Below, piece after piece: positions 44,540-53,057 of a DNA stretch of 62,955 nucleotides. Both the position numbers and the translations under genes were made by a program. Origin of the DNA: Kitasatospora phosalacinea. GTDB taxonomy: Bacteria; Actinomycetota; Actinomycetes; Streptomycetales; Streptomycetaceae. Position 1 is the stretch's first letter; each line of letters begins with the position of its first letter. The stretch is from the NCBI RefSeq assembly GCF_000717185.1, contig NZ_JNYE01000034.1, positions 1 through 62,955 of the forward strand. The letters are read 5' to 3'. The notes under the pieces were generated by a model that ran no database searches, was not told the DNA's origin, and saw only the letters and a list, made by a program, of their open reading frames with translations.

Positions 44540-44890
44540 CGCTGTCAGTCGAACTGACGTCCCTTCGGCGGCCCCCCGGCCAAAGCCGCAGGTCGAAAAG
44601 TTTGTGAGATCCGCCACGGCACAGGGAATTGCGTAGACACGCCCGCGTGCGGCATGGTGAGGGTTCTGTCAGGCCCCGCGTACGGCAATGCACGCCCGGC
44701 AACTCCGGTCGGCGGGCGCACAACTGAACACCGCAGAGCCGTACGCCGCTCGTTCCAGCCGCAGTTCCCGGACGTCGTCCGGGAGGCGGCGAGCCCGAGC
44801 CTCCCGTGACCAGCGTTCGACGGAGGCCAGTGCCCGGGGCAGATACGCGCCCGTACGGTCACAGGACGGGCGACGCTGGAAGGAAACCAT
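44540..44890 (+). other. Long 5' region of the transglycosylase gene, no gene seen
   Basis: This ~350-nt stretch between the phoH terminator and the next gene has no credible reading frame. It contains GC-rich inverted segments (for example CCCGGACG/CGTCCGGG around 44775) and could be a long leader. I looked for the conserved blocks of the c-di-AMP riboswitch common before cell-wall hydrolase genes and did not find them. Confidence 0.4.
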
Positions 44891-45568
44891 GTGACTCGGA
44901 TCTCGGTCCGGGGAGTCGCTGTCGCCTCCGCCACCGCGGTGACCGCCGTGGGTGCCGTCGTGGGTGCGGCCTCTGGCAGTGAGGGCAAGGCCGACGTCCA
45001 GACGGTCGATGTCGCGAGCGCCACGCTGCTCGCCGACGCTCCCACCGGCACGCAGGCCCAGAACGTCAGCGACGGCATCGGCCGTCAGGCCGACGCCCAG
45101 CAGGTCTCCGCCGACGCCGCCGCCAAGAAGGCCGCCGAGGAAGCCGCCCGGCAGAAGGCCGCGGCCGACGCCCAGGCCAAGGCCGACGCGGACAAGGCCG
45201 CCAAGGCGGCCGAGGAGAAGCGCGCCAAGGAGGAGGCCAACCGCGCCGCCGCCCGCAGCGTGCTGGCCACAGTCAGCCCCGGCTCCGTCCAGGACATGGC
45301 GCTGCAGATCGTCGGCGACGCCAACCAGTTCCAGTGCTTCAGCCAGATCGTGAAGCGCGAGAGCGGCTGGGACTACACCGCCACCAACGCCTCCTCCGGC
45401 GCCTACGGCCTGGTGCAGGCGCTGCCCGGCTCCAAGATGGCCACGGCCGGAGCGGACTGGCGCACCAACCCCGCGACCCAGATCAAGTGGGGCCTGAACT
45501 ACATGAACAGCCGCTACGGCAGCCCCTGCGGCGCCTGGTCGTTCTGGCAGTCCCACCACTGGTACTAG
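44891..45568 (+). CDS. Secreted transglycosylase-like (SLT) protein
   Basis: This 225-aa exported protein has a signal peptide (~1-28), a low-complexity Ala/Lys coiled-coil linker (~75-120, KKAAEEAARQKAAAD) and a C-terminal lysozyme-like domain. The domain has the catalytic Glu in KRESGWD followed by the SSGAYGLVQALPGSKM motif. It should cleave or remodel peptidoglycan. GTG at 44891 is preceded by AAGGAA. Terminator at 45592 ends the unit. Confidence 0.87.
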   Translation: MTRISVRGVAVASATAVTAVGAVVGAASGSEGKADVQTVDVASATLLADAPTGTQAQNVSDGIGRQADAQQVSADAAAKKAAEEAARQKAAADAQAKADADKAAKAAEEKRAKEEANRAAARSVLATVSPGSVQDMALQIVGDANQFQCFSQIVKRESGWDYTATNASSGAYGLVQALPGSKMATAGADWRTNPATQIKWGLNYMNSRYGSPCGAWSFWQSHHWY

Positions 45569-45591
45569 GCCCGCCGGCCCCGTACGCACAC

Positions 45592-45635
45592 CGAAGGGCC
45601 CGCCCCCCGCTCTCCCGCGGGGCGCGGGCCCTTCG
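45592..45635 (+). terminator. Terminator after the transglycosylase gene
   Basis: A 19-bp stem with one mismatch (45592-45610 with 45617-45635) and a 6-nt loop ends in CTTCGTGCT. Confidence 0.75.
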
Positions 45636-45982
45636 TGCTGCCGCCGCGAGGCGGTGGCCACGGCGCGGGCCGCCCCGCCCCGGCGGCGCTGACCAGTGCA
45701 CCGCGGGCGGTGACGGCTCGGTGCGGACGCGGGGGAACGGAGCGGGTCCTGGTTTTCTCCGCTCCCGGCCGGTCCGCCGACGGAAGGTCCGTTCTGCTCA
45801 CACCCCTTCCCCCCATCCCCCTGGCGAAACCTCCGGAAAGCTGGTGAATTGCCGGAATTTCCCGGTGGTTCGCCGAGACACCCCTGAGACCGGGCGCCCC
45901 ACCGGCGGGTAGCGTTCCTCACCGACGGCCGCGCGATCCGCGGCCCGGAGCAGACGACGCGTGCGACACGGGGGGACCGGCA
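45636..45982 (+). promoter_or_regulatory. Intergenic region with likely promoter of the AI-2E-family gene
   Basis: No gene is visible in these ~350 nt. A -10-like TAGCGT (45910-45915) would start transcription near 45922, leaving a ~60-nt leader. An inverted CCGGAATTTCCCGG-like stretch lies at 45852-45866. Confidence 0.35.
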
Positions 45983-47422
45983 GTGACGGAAGAGACGGGC
46001 GGTGGCCGCTGGCGCGGCATCGCCAAACTGGGGGCGGTCGCGGCCGGCCTGTTCGCCGCGGCCGAACGCCGCCGCCGCGCGGCCATCTCCGCCGAGGCGC
46101 ACGTCCTCGCCAACGAACAGGCCGTCGAACTCGCCGCCGAACGGGCCGCCCTGCGCACCGCCGAGCAGACGGCCCGTCAACTCGCCGGGCGCACCGGCGG
46201 ATCGGCGGACGCACCAGCCGCACCACCGGAAGGAGGGGCCGTGCGCACCGACGACACCGTCCCCGCCCCGCGCGCCCCGCAACCCGCCGAGCAGCAGCTC
46301 GGCGGCGTGCCGCTCGGCCGTCCCGCCAACCCGGTCGAGGCCGTGCCCTGGAGCCTGCGGGTCGCCGCCGAGTCCACCTGGCGGCTGCTGCTGATCGGCG
46401 TCGCCCTCTACGTGCTCTTCCTCGTCATCGACACCCTCAAGCTGGTCGCCTTCTCCGCGGTCGCCGCCCTGCTCATCTCCGCGCTGCTCGAACCCACCGT
46501 CTCCTGGCTGCGCCGGCGCGGCGTGCCCCGCTCGCTGGCCGCCGTCGTCACCTTCCTGGCGGGCCTGGCCAGCATCGGCCTGGTCGGCTGGTTCGTGTTC
46601 TGGCAGGTCTCCAGCAACCTCGACTCGGTCACCACCCAGGTCCAGGACGGCGTGCGGCAGCTGCGCGACTGGCTGCTCAACGGCCCCTTCCACCTCACCC
46701 CGGACCAGCTCAACAACGTCACCAACCAGATCACCACCGCCATCGGCAAGAACTCCGAGGCGCTCACCTCGGCCGGCTTCACCGGCGTCACCATCGCCGT
46801 CGAACTGCTCACCGGCGTGGTGCTCACCGCGTTCACCACCTTCTTCCTGCTCTACGACGGCGCCCGGATCTGGAGCTGGGTGCTGCGCGGACTGCCCCGG
46901 CACTCCCGCTACGCGATGGCCGGCGCGGGCCCCAAGGCCTGGGCCACCCTCACCGCGTACGTGCGCGGCACCGTCGCCGTCGCCTTCATCGACGCGCTCT
47001 GCATCGGCATCGGGATCAGCATGGTCGGCGTGCCGATGGCGATCCCGCTCGCGGTGATCATCTTCCTGGGCGCGTTCGTGCCGCTGGTCGGCGCCCTGGT
47101 CACCGGCACCATCGCGGTGCTGATCGCCCTGGTCGCCACCGCCAGCGTCGGCAAGGCCCTGGTGGTGCTGGTGATCCTGATCGGCGTCCAGCAGCTGGAG
47201 GGCCACATCCTGCAGCCCCTCATCCTCGGCCGCGCCGTCCGGGTCCACCCGCTCGGCGTGGTCCTCGGCGTCGCCGCGGGCTCCATCATCGGCGGCATCC
47301 CCGGCGCGATCGTCGCCGTCCCGCTGATCGCCGTCACCAACACCGTCACCGGCCACCTGCGCCAGCGCAACGCGGCCGGGCAGGAGGTCTTCCAGGCCAT
47401 CGAGGCCGCCCGGAAGCAGTAG
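45983..47422 (+). CDS. AI-2E family transporter (PerM/YdiK-like)
   Basis: This 479-aa protein has a ~125-residue cytoplasmic N-terminus rich in Ala, Arg and Pro, then about eight transmembrane helices. It carries the family pattern of two N-terminal helices, a large soluble segment and PxxIGxLVP/QxLEGHILQPLILGR motifs (here QQLEGHILQPLILG). Substrates vary, and true AI-2 export is unproven here. GTG at 45983 is the likely start. A strong terminator follows. Confidence 0.87.
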   Translation: MTEETGGGRWRGIAKLGAVAAGLFAAAERRRRAAISAEAHVLANEQAVELAAERAALRTAEQTARQLAGRTGGSADAPAAPPEGGAVRTDDTVPAPRAPQPAEQQLGGVPLGRPANPVEAVPWSLRVAAESTWRLLLIGVALYVLFLVIDTLKLVAFSAVAALLISALLEPTVSWLRRRGVPRSLAAVVTFLAGLASIGLVGWFVFWQVSSNLDSVTTQVQDGVRQLRDWLLNGPFHLTPDQLNNVTNQITTAIGKNSEALTSAGFTGVTIAVELLTGVVLTAFTTFFLLYDGARIWSWVLRGLPRHSRYAMAGAGPKAWATLTAYVRGTVAVAFIDALCIGIGISMVGVPMAIPLAVIIFLGAFVPLVGALVTGTIAVLIALVATASVGKALVVLVILIGVQQLEGHILQPLILGRAVRVHPLGVVLGVAAGSIIGGIPGAIVAVPLIAVTNTVTGHLRQRNAAGQEVFQAIEAARKQ

Positions 47423-47436
47423 CGGCCGCCCGCACG

Positions 47437-47485
47437 CGGAAAGGTCCGCCCGGGGGGAGAACCCCTCCCCGGGCGGACCTTTCCG
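47437..47485. terminator. Bidirectional terminator between transporter and ahpD
   Basis: A perfect 19-bp stem (47437-47455 with 47467-47485) encloses an 11-nt loop between convergent genes and includes AAAGG/CCTTT. Confidence 0.85.
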
Positions 47486-47495
47486 TTCGGCGTGC

Positions 47496-48029
47496 TCAGC
47501 GCGGCAGCTGCGCCTCCGCGTCCAGCACCGCGGCGACGGCCTGGACGGTCGCGGCGATCTTCACCGCGGCCTGCACCACCTCGCGGTCGACGCCCGCCTT
47601 GCGCAGCACGCCCTCGTGCGAGTCGAGGCACTGGCCGCAGCCGTTGATCGCCGAGACGGCGAAGGACCACAGCTCGAAGTCGACCTTGTCGACGCCCGGG
47701 TTGCCGATGATGTTCATCCGCAGACCGGCCCGCATCGTCCCGTACTCCTTGTCGGAGAGCAGGTGCAGCGTCCGGTAGTAGACGTTGTTCATCGCCATGA
47801 TCGCGGCCGCGCCCTTGGCGGCCTCGTAGGCCTCGGGCTTCAGGTTGGCCCTGGCCTCGGGCTCCAGCTCGCGCAGCACGATCGGGGAGCGGGTGGCCAT
47901 CGCGCAGGCGAGGACGGTGCCCCAGAGCTGCTGCTCGGGCAGGTCGGAGTTGCCGATCACGGAGCCGAGGTTGAGCTTGAGGTCCTTGGCGTAGTCCGGC
48001 AGGGCGGCCTTGAGTTCGTCGAGCGCCAT
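47496..48029 (-). CDS. ahpD: Alkyl hydroperoxidase AhpD
   Basis: This 177-aa protein reduces lipoylated partners and AhpC in peroxide detoxification. The redox CxxC is in [11 protein letters not shown] with the proton-relay Glu and His. It begins 3 nt downstream of ahpC on the same strand, so they form the standard ahpCD operon under OxyR. Confidence 0.95.
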   Translation of the reverse strand: MALDELKAALPDYAKDLKLNLGSVIGNSDLPEQQLWGTVLACAMATRSPIVLRELEPEARANLKPEAYEAAKGAAAIMAMNNVYYRTLHLLSDKEYGTMRAGLRMNIIGNPGVDKVDFELWSFAVSAINGCGQCLDSHEGVLRKAGVDREVVQAAVKIAATVQAVAAVLDAEAQLPR

Positions 48030-48032
48030 CGG

Positions 48033-48584
48033 TCAGCCGGCCAGCAGGGACTGGGCGTCGAGGGTGTCCTCGCCCTTGGTCCAGTTGCACGGGCACAGCT
48101 CGTCGGTCTGCAGGGCGTCGAGGACCCGCAGCACCTCCTTGGGGTTCCGGCCGACGGAGCCGGCGGTCACCATGACGAACTGGATCTCGTTGTTCGGGTC
48201 GACGATGAACACCGCGCGCTGGGCGGTGCCGTCCGCGCCCTCGACGCCGCAGGCCCGCATCAGGTCGTGCTTGACGTCGGCGAGCATCGGGAAGGGCAGG
48301 TCGCGCAGGTCCTTGTGGTCCTTGCGCCAGGCGTGGTGGACGTACTCGGAGTCGCCGGAGACGCCGAGGACCTGGGCGTCGCGGTCGGCGAACTCCTCGT
48401 TCAGCTTGCCGAACGCGGCGATCTCGGTCGGGCAGACGAAGGTGAAGTCCATCGGCCAGAAGAACACCACGCGCCACTTGCCCTCGTAGGACTTGTGGTT
48501 GATCTCGGCGAAGGCGTTCGCGGCATCGAGGTCCACGCAGGCGTTGAGTTCGTACTCGGGGAACTTGTCGCCGATCGTCAGCAC
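48033..48584 (-). CDS. ahpC: Alkyl hydroperoxide reductase / peroxiredoxin AhpC
   Basis: This 183-aa 2-Cys peroxiredoxin reduces H2O2 and organic peroxides. The peroxidatic Cys51 is in DFTFVCPTE and the resolving Cys is in ELCPCNW near residue 168. GTG at 48584 has GGAG 8 nt upstream, matching homologue N-termini (LTIGDKFPEY). It is divergent from oxyR. Confidence 0.95.
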   Translation of the reverse strand: MLTIGDKFPEYELNACVDLDAANAFAEINHKSYEGKWRVVFFWPMDFTFVCPTEIAAFGKLNEEFADRDAQVLGVSGDSEYVHHAWRKDHKDLRDLPFPMLADVKHDLMRACGVEGADGTAQRAVFIVDPNNEIQFVMVTAGSVGRNPKEVLRVLDALQTDELCPCNWTKGEDTLDAQSLLAG

Positions 48585-48671
48585 GTCGCATCTCCAGGGT
48601 TGGGACGAGGGTTGTCCGGATTGCGGACACTTCCCACCTTTGCACAAGCCAACTGATCAGTGAAATCGGTT

Positions 48672-48711
48672 CTGCCGCAGGCCGCGATAGGCAAGTCCGA
48701 TCAGTGCGGCA
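48672..48711. promoter_or_regulatory. ahpC-oxyR intergenic inverted repeat
   Basis: CTGCCGCA (48672-48679) and TGCGGCAG (48704-48711) flank GATAGG and GATCAG elements between the divergent genes. The spacing fits a site for the tetrameric LysR protein OxyR; the exact operator is inferred. Confidence 0.45.
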
Positions 48712-48756
48712 GACTGGAACGGAGCACCCCCGTCGACCGGCAGGAAGCACCGCCCC

Positions 48757-49698
48757 GTGAAGCCCAGCGCACCCCGCACCCCCACCGTCTCCCAGCTGCG
48801 GGCCTTCGCCGCGGTCGCCGAGCACCGGCACTTCCGGGAGGCGGCCGCCGCGATCGGCACCAGCCAGTCCGCGCTGTCCGGGGCGGTCGCCGCGCTGGAG
48901 GAGTCACTCGGCGCGCAGCTCGTCGAACGCACCACCCGCCGGGTCGTGATCACCCCGCTCGGGGAGCGGATCGCCGAGCACTCCCGCCGGGTGCTGTCCG
49001 CGCTGCACGCGCTCACCGAGGAGGCCGAGGCCGCCCGCCGCCCGTTCACCGGGCCGCTGCACCTCGGGGTGATCCCCACCGTCGCACCGTACCTGCTGCC
49101 CACCGTGCTGCGGCTGGTCCGCGGCGCCTACCCCGACCTCGAACTGCACGTCCACGAGGAGCGCACCCCCTCGCTGCTGAACGGCCTGGCCGACGGGCGG
49201 CTCGACCTGCTGCTGCTCGCGCTGCCCGCGGGCGGGGCGCTGCCGGTGGCCGAGATCCCGCTGTTCGACGAGGACTTCGTGCTGGTCGTGCCGCCCGGGC
49301 ACGCGCTCGCCGGGCGGGCCGACGTCCCCCGGGACGCGCTGCTCGACCTCGACGTGCTGCTGCTGGAGGAGGGGCACTGCCTGCGCGACCAGGCGCTCGA
49401 CATCTGCCGCGAGGTCGGCGCCGAACCGGCCGGCGGCAGCACCCGGGCCGCCGGGCTCTCCACCCTGGTCCAGCTGGTGGCCGGCGGCCTCGGCGTCACC
49501 CTGCTGCCCGCCACCGCCCTCGACGTCGAGGCCGGACGCACCGACCGCCTCGCCGCCGTCCGCTTCGCCCGCCCCGCCCCCGGCCGCCGGATCGGCCTCG
49601 CCCACCGCCCCGGCTCCGCCCGCACCAACGAGTACGGCCGGTTCGCGGCCGCCCTCCGCGAGGCCCTGCGGGGCCTGCCGGTCCGCCTCGCCGCCTGA
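48757..49698 (+). CDS. oxyR: Hydrogen peroxide sensor OxyR (LysR family)
   Basis: This 313-aa LysR regulator has an N-terminal winged HTH (~8-65, AAAAIGTSQSALSGAVAALEESLG) and the redox pair Cys208 and Cys217 in EEGHCLRDQALDICRE. The nine-residue spacing equals Cys199/Cys208 of E. coli OxyR, so it should form a disulfide with H2O2 and activate ahpCD. GTG start at 48757. Confidence 0.95.
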   Translation: MKPSAPRTPTVSQLRAFAAVAEHRHFREAAAAIGTSQSALSGAVAALEESLGAQLVERTTRRVVITPLGERIAEHSRRVLSALHALTEEAEAARRPFTGPLHLGVIPTVAPYLLPTVLRLVRGAYPDLELHVHEERTPSLLNGLADGRLDLLLLALPAGGALPVAEIPLFDEDFVLVVPPGHALAGRADVPRDALLDLDVLLLEEGHCLRDQALDICREVGAEPAGGSTRAAGLSTLVQLVAGGLGVTLLPATALDVEAGRTDRLAAVRFARPAPGRRIGLAHRPGSARTNEYGRFAAALREALRGLPVRLAA

Positions 49699-49747
49699 GC
49701 GCCCCCGCCCCACCCGAACGGGCGACGGCCGCACCGCACCGCCGGGT

Positions 49748-49760
49748 TGACGCCGCGTCA
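49748..49760. promoter_or_regulatory. BldD-box-like palindrome upstream of the ATPase/HNH pair
   Basis: TGACGCCGCGTCA is a perfect 5-bp inverted repeat with a 3-nt centre and fits the BldD consensus TNACNC(A/T)GNGTNA with one mismatch. It lies about 70 nt before the ATPase start codon. Confidence 0.45.
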
Positions 49761-49828
49761 CGTTAACCTGACGGCCGGGCGTGTGCGGGCCGGGGCGTGG
49801 GCATAAACCGCTCCGAGGGGGTGGTCCG

Positions 49829-50758
49829 GTGTACGTGTCGCGGATCAGGGTGTCCGGCGTGAAGTGCTTCACCGGCGCGCGGGAGGTCGACCTGACGATC
49901 CCGCCGGAGCCGGGCTGGACGGTGTTCGCCGGCCCGAACGGCAGCGGGAAGAGCACCCTGCTGCGGGTGCTCGCGATGGCGCTCGGCGCCCTGCCCACCG
50001 GCCCCGCGGCCCGCTGGGGCGCCGACGGCTGGGTCCGGGCCGACCCGGCCCCGCGCTGGCGGGTCGGCGACCCGCCGGGCCCCCCGCGCGCCCACCACCC
50101 GCTGCCCGCCCTGGGCCGCCGCACCCCGCTGGACGCCGAACTCGCCGCCGAGGTGCTGCCCCCCGGCTGGCGGGTCAGCGACCCCGAACGGCAGTACGTC
50201 GCCCGGGCCGGACTGGAACTCCCGCTGGACGAACTCGGCGACGGCACCGCCGAGTTGGTCCGCCTGCTCAGCCAGCTCGCGGCCGCCCCCGCCACTCCGG
50301 GCCCGGTGCTGCTGGACGACGTCGACCGGCACCTGCACCCCGCCTGGCAGCAGCGGATCGGCCCCTGGCTCACCGAGCGCTTCCCGCACGCCCAGTTCCT
50401 GGTCGCCACCCACAGCCCGTACGTCTGCCAGGCCGCCGACCCCGGCGCCCTCGTCCGGCTGCCCGGCCCCGACGAGGACCGCGCCCCGTACCGGCTGGAC
50501 GAGGAGCTCCGGCAGCGGGTGCTGTACGGCAGCGGCGAGGACACCGCGCTGTCCGAGCTGTTCGCCCTGCCCAGCGCCTACTCGCCCGCCGCCGAGGCCG
50601 AGCGCCGGATGCTGGTGCGCCTGGAGCGCAAGATGTACGCCGGGCAGGCCACCGACGCCGAACTCGCCGAGTACCGCGAACTCGGCGCCAAGCTCAACAG
50701 CTCGCTGACCGCCCGGGTCGACGAGGTCACCGCCCGGCTGCTCGGCAGGGACGGGTGA
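49829..50758 (+). CDS. AAA ATPase, PtuA-like (putative Septu defence ATPase)
   Basis: This 309-aa SMC/RecF-like ATPase has Walker A GPNGSGKST (35-43), a signature-like DELGDG (~134-139), Walker B VLLDDVDRHLHP (160-171) and the His switch ATHS (193-196). It is much shorter than typical PtuA (~500 aa): only ~90 residues separate Walker A from the signature, so the coiled-coil insertion is nearly absent. The C-terminal ~90 residues (GSGEDTALSELFALP...) match retron/Septu-type ATPases. Its stop overlaps the next gene's GTG by 4 nt. Function in phage defence is inferred from this pairing. Confidence 0.8.
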   Translation: MYVSRIRVSGVKCFTGAREVDLTIPPEPGWTVFAGPNGSGKSTLLRVLAMALGALPTGPAARWGADGWVRADPAPRWRVGDPPGPPRAHHPLPALGRRTPLDAELAAEVLPPGWRVSDPERQYVARAGLELPLDELGDGTAELVRLLSQLAAAPATPGPVLLDDVDRHLHPAWQQRIGPWLTERFPHAQFLVATHSPYVCQAADPGALVRLPGPDEDRAPYRLDEELRQRVLYGSGEDTALSELFALPSAYSPAAEAERRMLVRLERKMYAGQATDAELAEYRELGAKLNSSLTARVDEVTARLLGRDG

Positions 50759-51483
50759 TCCCGCTCCAGCGGCCACCGCTCCAGCCCCGGCTGGCCGCCG
50801 AACTCGAACGCGCCACCGCCCAGGTGCGGGCCGCGGGCCCGAACACCGCCTCCGGGCGCGCCGCCTGGCGCCGCGCCGTCCGCCCCAAGGCCCAACTCCG
50901 GCTGATGCTGCGGCAGATGGCGCCCGGCCTGGAACGCTGCATGTACTGCGGCGACAACCTGGGCACCGACATCGACCACTTCGAACCGATCGCCCAGGCC
51001 CCGCTGCGCACCTTCGACTGGCAGAACCACCTGCTGGCCTGCGCCCACTGCAACAGCAACCGCAAGCGCGACCGCTTCCCGCGCGACCCGGCCACCGGCG
51101 ACGGCCTGCTGGTCGACCCCTGCCGCGAGGACCCGGCCGACCACCTGCGGCTCTACCTGGACTCCGGCGCGTACGACCCGCTGACCGTCCGCGGCGAGGC
51201 CACCGTCGAGGTGTTCGGCCTCAACGACCGGCCCGAACTCGTCCGCGGCCGCCGGATGATGTTCGCCGTGGTCAAGGCCCTGCTGCTGGCCTGGCAGGCC
51301 GCCGCCACCCCCGCCGCGGCCGCCGAGTACGCCGCCGCGCTGCGCGAGATCCACCACGCCGACGTGCTGCGCACCGTCCTCGCCCTGCGCCGCAGCCGCC
51401 CGCTGGCGCTCGCCGTGCTCGGCCCGGAGGTGCTCGACGCGCTCGACCGGATCGTCGCCGACCCGTCGGGGCTCACCGGATGA
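50755..51483 (+). CDS. HNH endonuclease, PtuB-like
   Basis: This 242-aa protein has an HNH nuclease core at ~60-110. Structural zinc pairs are CMYC (62-65) and CAHC (96-99), catalytic DIDHFEP has His75, and Asn91 is in WQNHLL. The rest is helical. It is translationally coupled (GTGA overlap) to the PtuA-like ATPase, the arrangement of Septu systems in which ATPase and nuclease form a complex that cleaves nucleic acid upon infection. No retron reverse transcriptase is nearby. Confidence 0.82.
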   Translation: MIPLQRPPLQPRLAAELERATAQVRAAGPNTASGRAAWRRAVRPKAQLRLMLRQMAPGLERCMYCGDNLGTDIDHFEPIAQAPLRTFDWQNHLLACAHCNSNRKRDRFPRDPATGDGLLVDPCREDPADHLRLYLDSGAYDPLTVRGEATVEVFGLNDRPELVRGRRMMFAVVKALLLAWQAAATPAAAAEYAAALREIHHADVLRTVLALRRSRPLALAVLGPEVLDALDRIVADPSGLTG

Positions 51484-51514
51484 CGGCATCAACTCACCTC
51501 CTTCCCGGGCTCGT

Positions 51515-51527
51515 TGACGCTGCGCCA
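51515..51527. promoter_or_regulatory. Imperfect BldD-box-like site before merR
   Basis: TGACGCTGCGCCA matches TNACNC(A/T)GNGTNA except for one base in the right half. It lies 48 nt upstream of the merR-type start. Confidence 0.3.
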
Positions 51528-51574
51528 GGAGTCGGGGCGGAAGATCCCGGCGCCCCCGGGCGTTGGCCGCGGAC

Positions 51575-52018
51575 ATGAGGATCGGAGAGGCCGCCCGAGC
51601 CGGCGGCGTCAGCGCGAGGTCGCTGCGGCACTACGAGCACGAGGGGCTGATCGTCCCCGGGCGGCTCGACAACGGGTTCCGCGACTACTGCCGCTCCACG
51701 ATCGACCGGGTGCTCCTCATCCGCTCGCTGCTGGAGTCGGGGCTGCCCGTGCGGCTGATCAGGGAGGCCCTGCCCGACCCGGCCGACGCGTCCGGCAGCG
51801 CAGCCGCCCCGCCGGACGCGGAGTTCCTGCGTGAGGTGCGCGACCACCGGGACAGGCTCGCCGCCCGGATCGCCCTCCTGGGTGAGCAGCACGCGGCGCT
51901 CGACGCCTACCTCCGGGCGGCGCCCCGCCCCGACCCCCGCCCGCCGCTTGACCCTGACGCAAGTGTCAGGGTCCTACCTTCGGCCCATGGAGACCGACGA
52001 ACAGCGGAACACCGATGA
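51575..52018 (+). CDS. MerR-family transcriptional regulator
   Basis: This 147-aa regulator begins with the MerR HTH (MRIGEAARAGGVSARSLRHYEHEGLI) and a wing, then a coiled coil and a short variable tail. No metal-binding Cys motif is seen, so an organic ligand or redox signal is likely. Its last 32 nt overlap the oxidoreductase gene, and an operator-promoter lies inside its 3' end. Confidence 0.88.
   Translation: MRIGEAARAGGVSARSLRHYEHEGLIVPGRLDNGFRDYCRSTIDRVLLIRSLLESGLPVRLIREALPDPADASGSAAAPPDAEFLREVRDHRDRLAARIALLGEQHAALDAYLRAAPRPDPRPPLDPDASVRVLPSAHGDRRTAEHR
51948..51980 (+). promoter_or_regulatory. MerR-type operator/promoter of the quinone oxidoreductase gene
   Basis: GACCCTGAC and GTCAGGGTC form a perfect 9-bp inverted repeat (51950-51973) around 6 nt. 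It lies between -35 TTGACC (51948) and -10 CTACCT (51974), which are 20 bp apart. The overlong spacer is the hallmark of MerR-activated promoters. The predicted start coincides with the ATG at 51987 (leaderless). Confidence 0.75.
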
Positions 52019-53003
52019 GCGGACGACCCGGGCCCTGCTCCAGCGCTCGCACCGGGGCCCCCGCGACCTGACCCTCACCACCGGCCGCCCCCGCCCCGAG
52101 CCGGGCCCCGGCGAGTACCTGATCCGGGTGGGCGCCGCCGGGGTCAACTTCGCGGACGTCATGCAGACCCGCGGAACGTACGGGGGCGGCCCGCAGGCGC
52201 CCTACGTCGCAGGCTTCGAGGCCGCGGGCGAGATCGTGGGCACCGGACCGGACGTCACCGACCCCTACCCGCCCGGCACCCGCGTCGTCGGCACCGGCCC
52301 CGGCGCGTTCGCGCAGTACGCGACGGTGTCGGCGGCCGGGGCGCTCCCCGTGCCCGCGGGCTGGAGCGACGCCGCAGCGCTCGGCATGGTGCTGAACTGG
52401 GCGACCGCCCTGGCCGCGCTCAAGCCGCTGGGCGGGATCGCGGCCGGCGAGACGGTGCTCGTCCACGCCGCGGCCGGAGGCGTCGGGCAGGCCGCCGTCC
52501 GACTGGCCCGCCACTACGGCGCGCGGGTGGTCGCCACCGCGTCCCCGGCGAAGCACGACACCGTCCGGGCGCTCGGCGCCGACCAGGTCCTGGACGCCCG
52601 GCGCCCCGACCTCGCCGCGGAGGTCACCCGCCTGACCGGCGGCGTCGACCTGGTCCTGGAGTCGGTGGGGCGGGCCACCTTCGGCGCCAGCCTGGCGGTC
52701 ACCAAGCCCTTCACCGGACGCGTCGTGGTGTTCGGCGCCGCCTCCGGCGACGCCACCCTGAGCACCCACGACCTGGTCTTCACCCACCCCGTCCAGGTCA
52801 AGGGCCTGCACATCGGCGCCCTGGCCGCCGCCGCCCCGGCCCTCTACCGCTCGCTGATCGCCGAACTCGGGACGCTGATCGCCGACGGCACCTACCCGCC
52901 CGGCACCCCCGCGGTCCACCCGCTGGCCGACGGCCCGGCCGTGCTGGAGCGCCTCGAAGCCGGCCGGACCAGCGGCAAGCACGCCCTCGACCCCTGGCGC
53001 TGA
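51987..53003 (+). CDS. NADPH:quinone oxidoreductase family protein
   Basis: This 338-aa zinc-free MDR enzyme has AAGVNFADVMQTRGTYGG, a nucleotide-binding AAAGGVGQAAVRLA and a YhdH/QOR-like C-terminus. It should reduce quinones or unsaturated carbonyls with NADPH. It overlaps the end of the merR gene by 32 nt but has its own MerR-type leaderless promoter inside that gene, so it is probably the regulated target. Confidence 0.9.
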   Translation: METDEQRNTDERTTRALLQRSHRGPRDLTLTTGRPRPEPGPGEYLIRVGAAGVNFADVMQTRGTYGGGPQAPYVAGFEAAGEIVGTGPDVTDPYPPGTRVVGTGPGAFAQYATVSAAGALPVPAGWSDAAALGMVLNWATALAALKPLGGIAAGETVLVHAAAGGVGQAAVRLARHYGARVVATASPAKHDTVRALGADQVLDARRPDLAAEVTRLTGGVDLVLESVGRATFGASLAVTKPFTGRVVVFGAASGDATLSTHDLVFTHPVQVKGLHIGALAAAAPALYRSLIAELGTLIADGTYPPGTPAVHPLADGPAVLERLEAGRTSGKHALDPWR

Positions 53004-53017
53004 GCCCCGCCCCGTAG

Positions 53018-53046
53018 CCTGTCCTGTCCTGTCCCGTCCTGTCCCG
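53018..53046 (+). repeat. Pentanucleotide repeat (CCTGT/CCCGT)
   Basis: Six near-identical 5-nt units (CCTGT x3, CCCGT, CCTGT, CCCG) lie between convergent genes. It is probably replication slippage in a gap; no function is evident. Confidence 0.85.
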
Positions 53047-53057
53047 CCCCGCAGCCG

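Noticed and set aside
44540..44890. c-di-AMP (ydaO) riboswitch before the transglycosylase gene
   Set aside because: The conserved blocks expected for that RNA were not found; only generic GC-rich stems are present.
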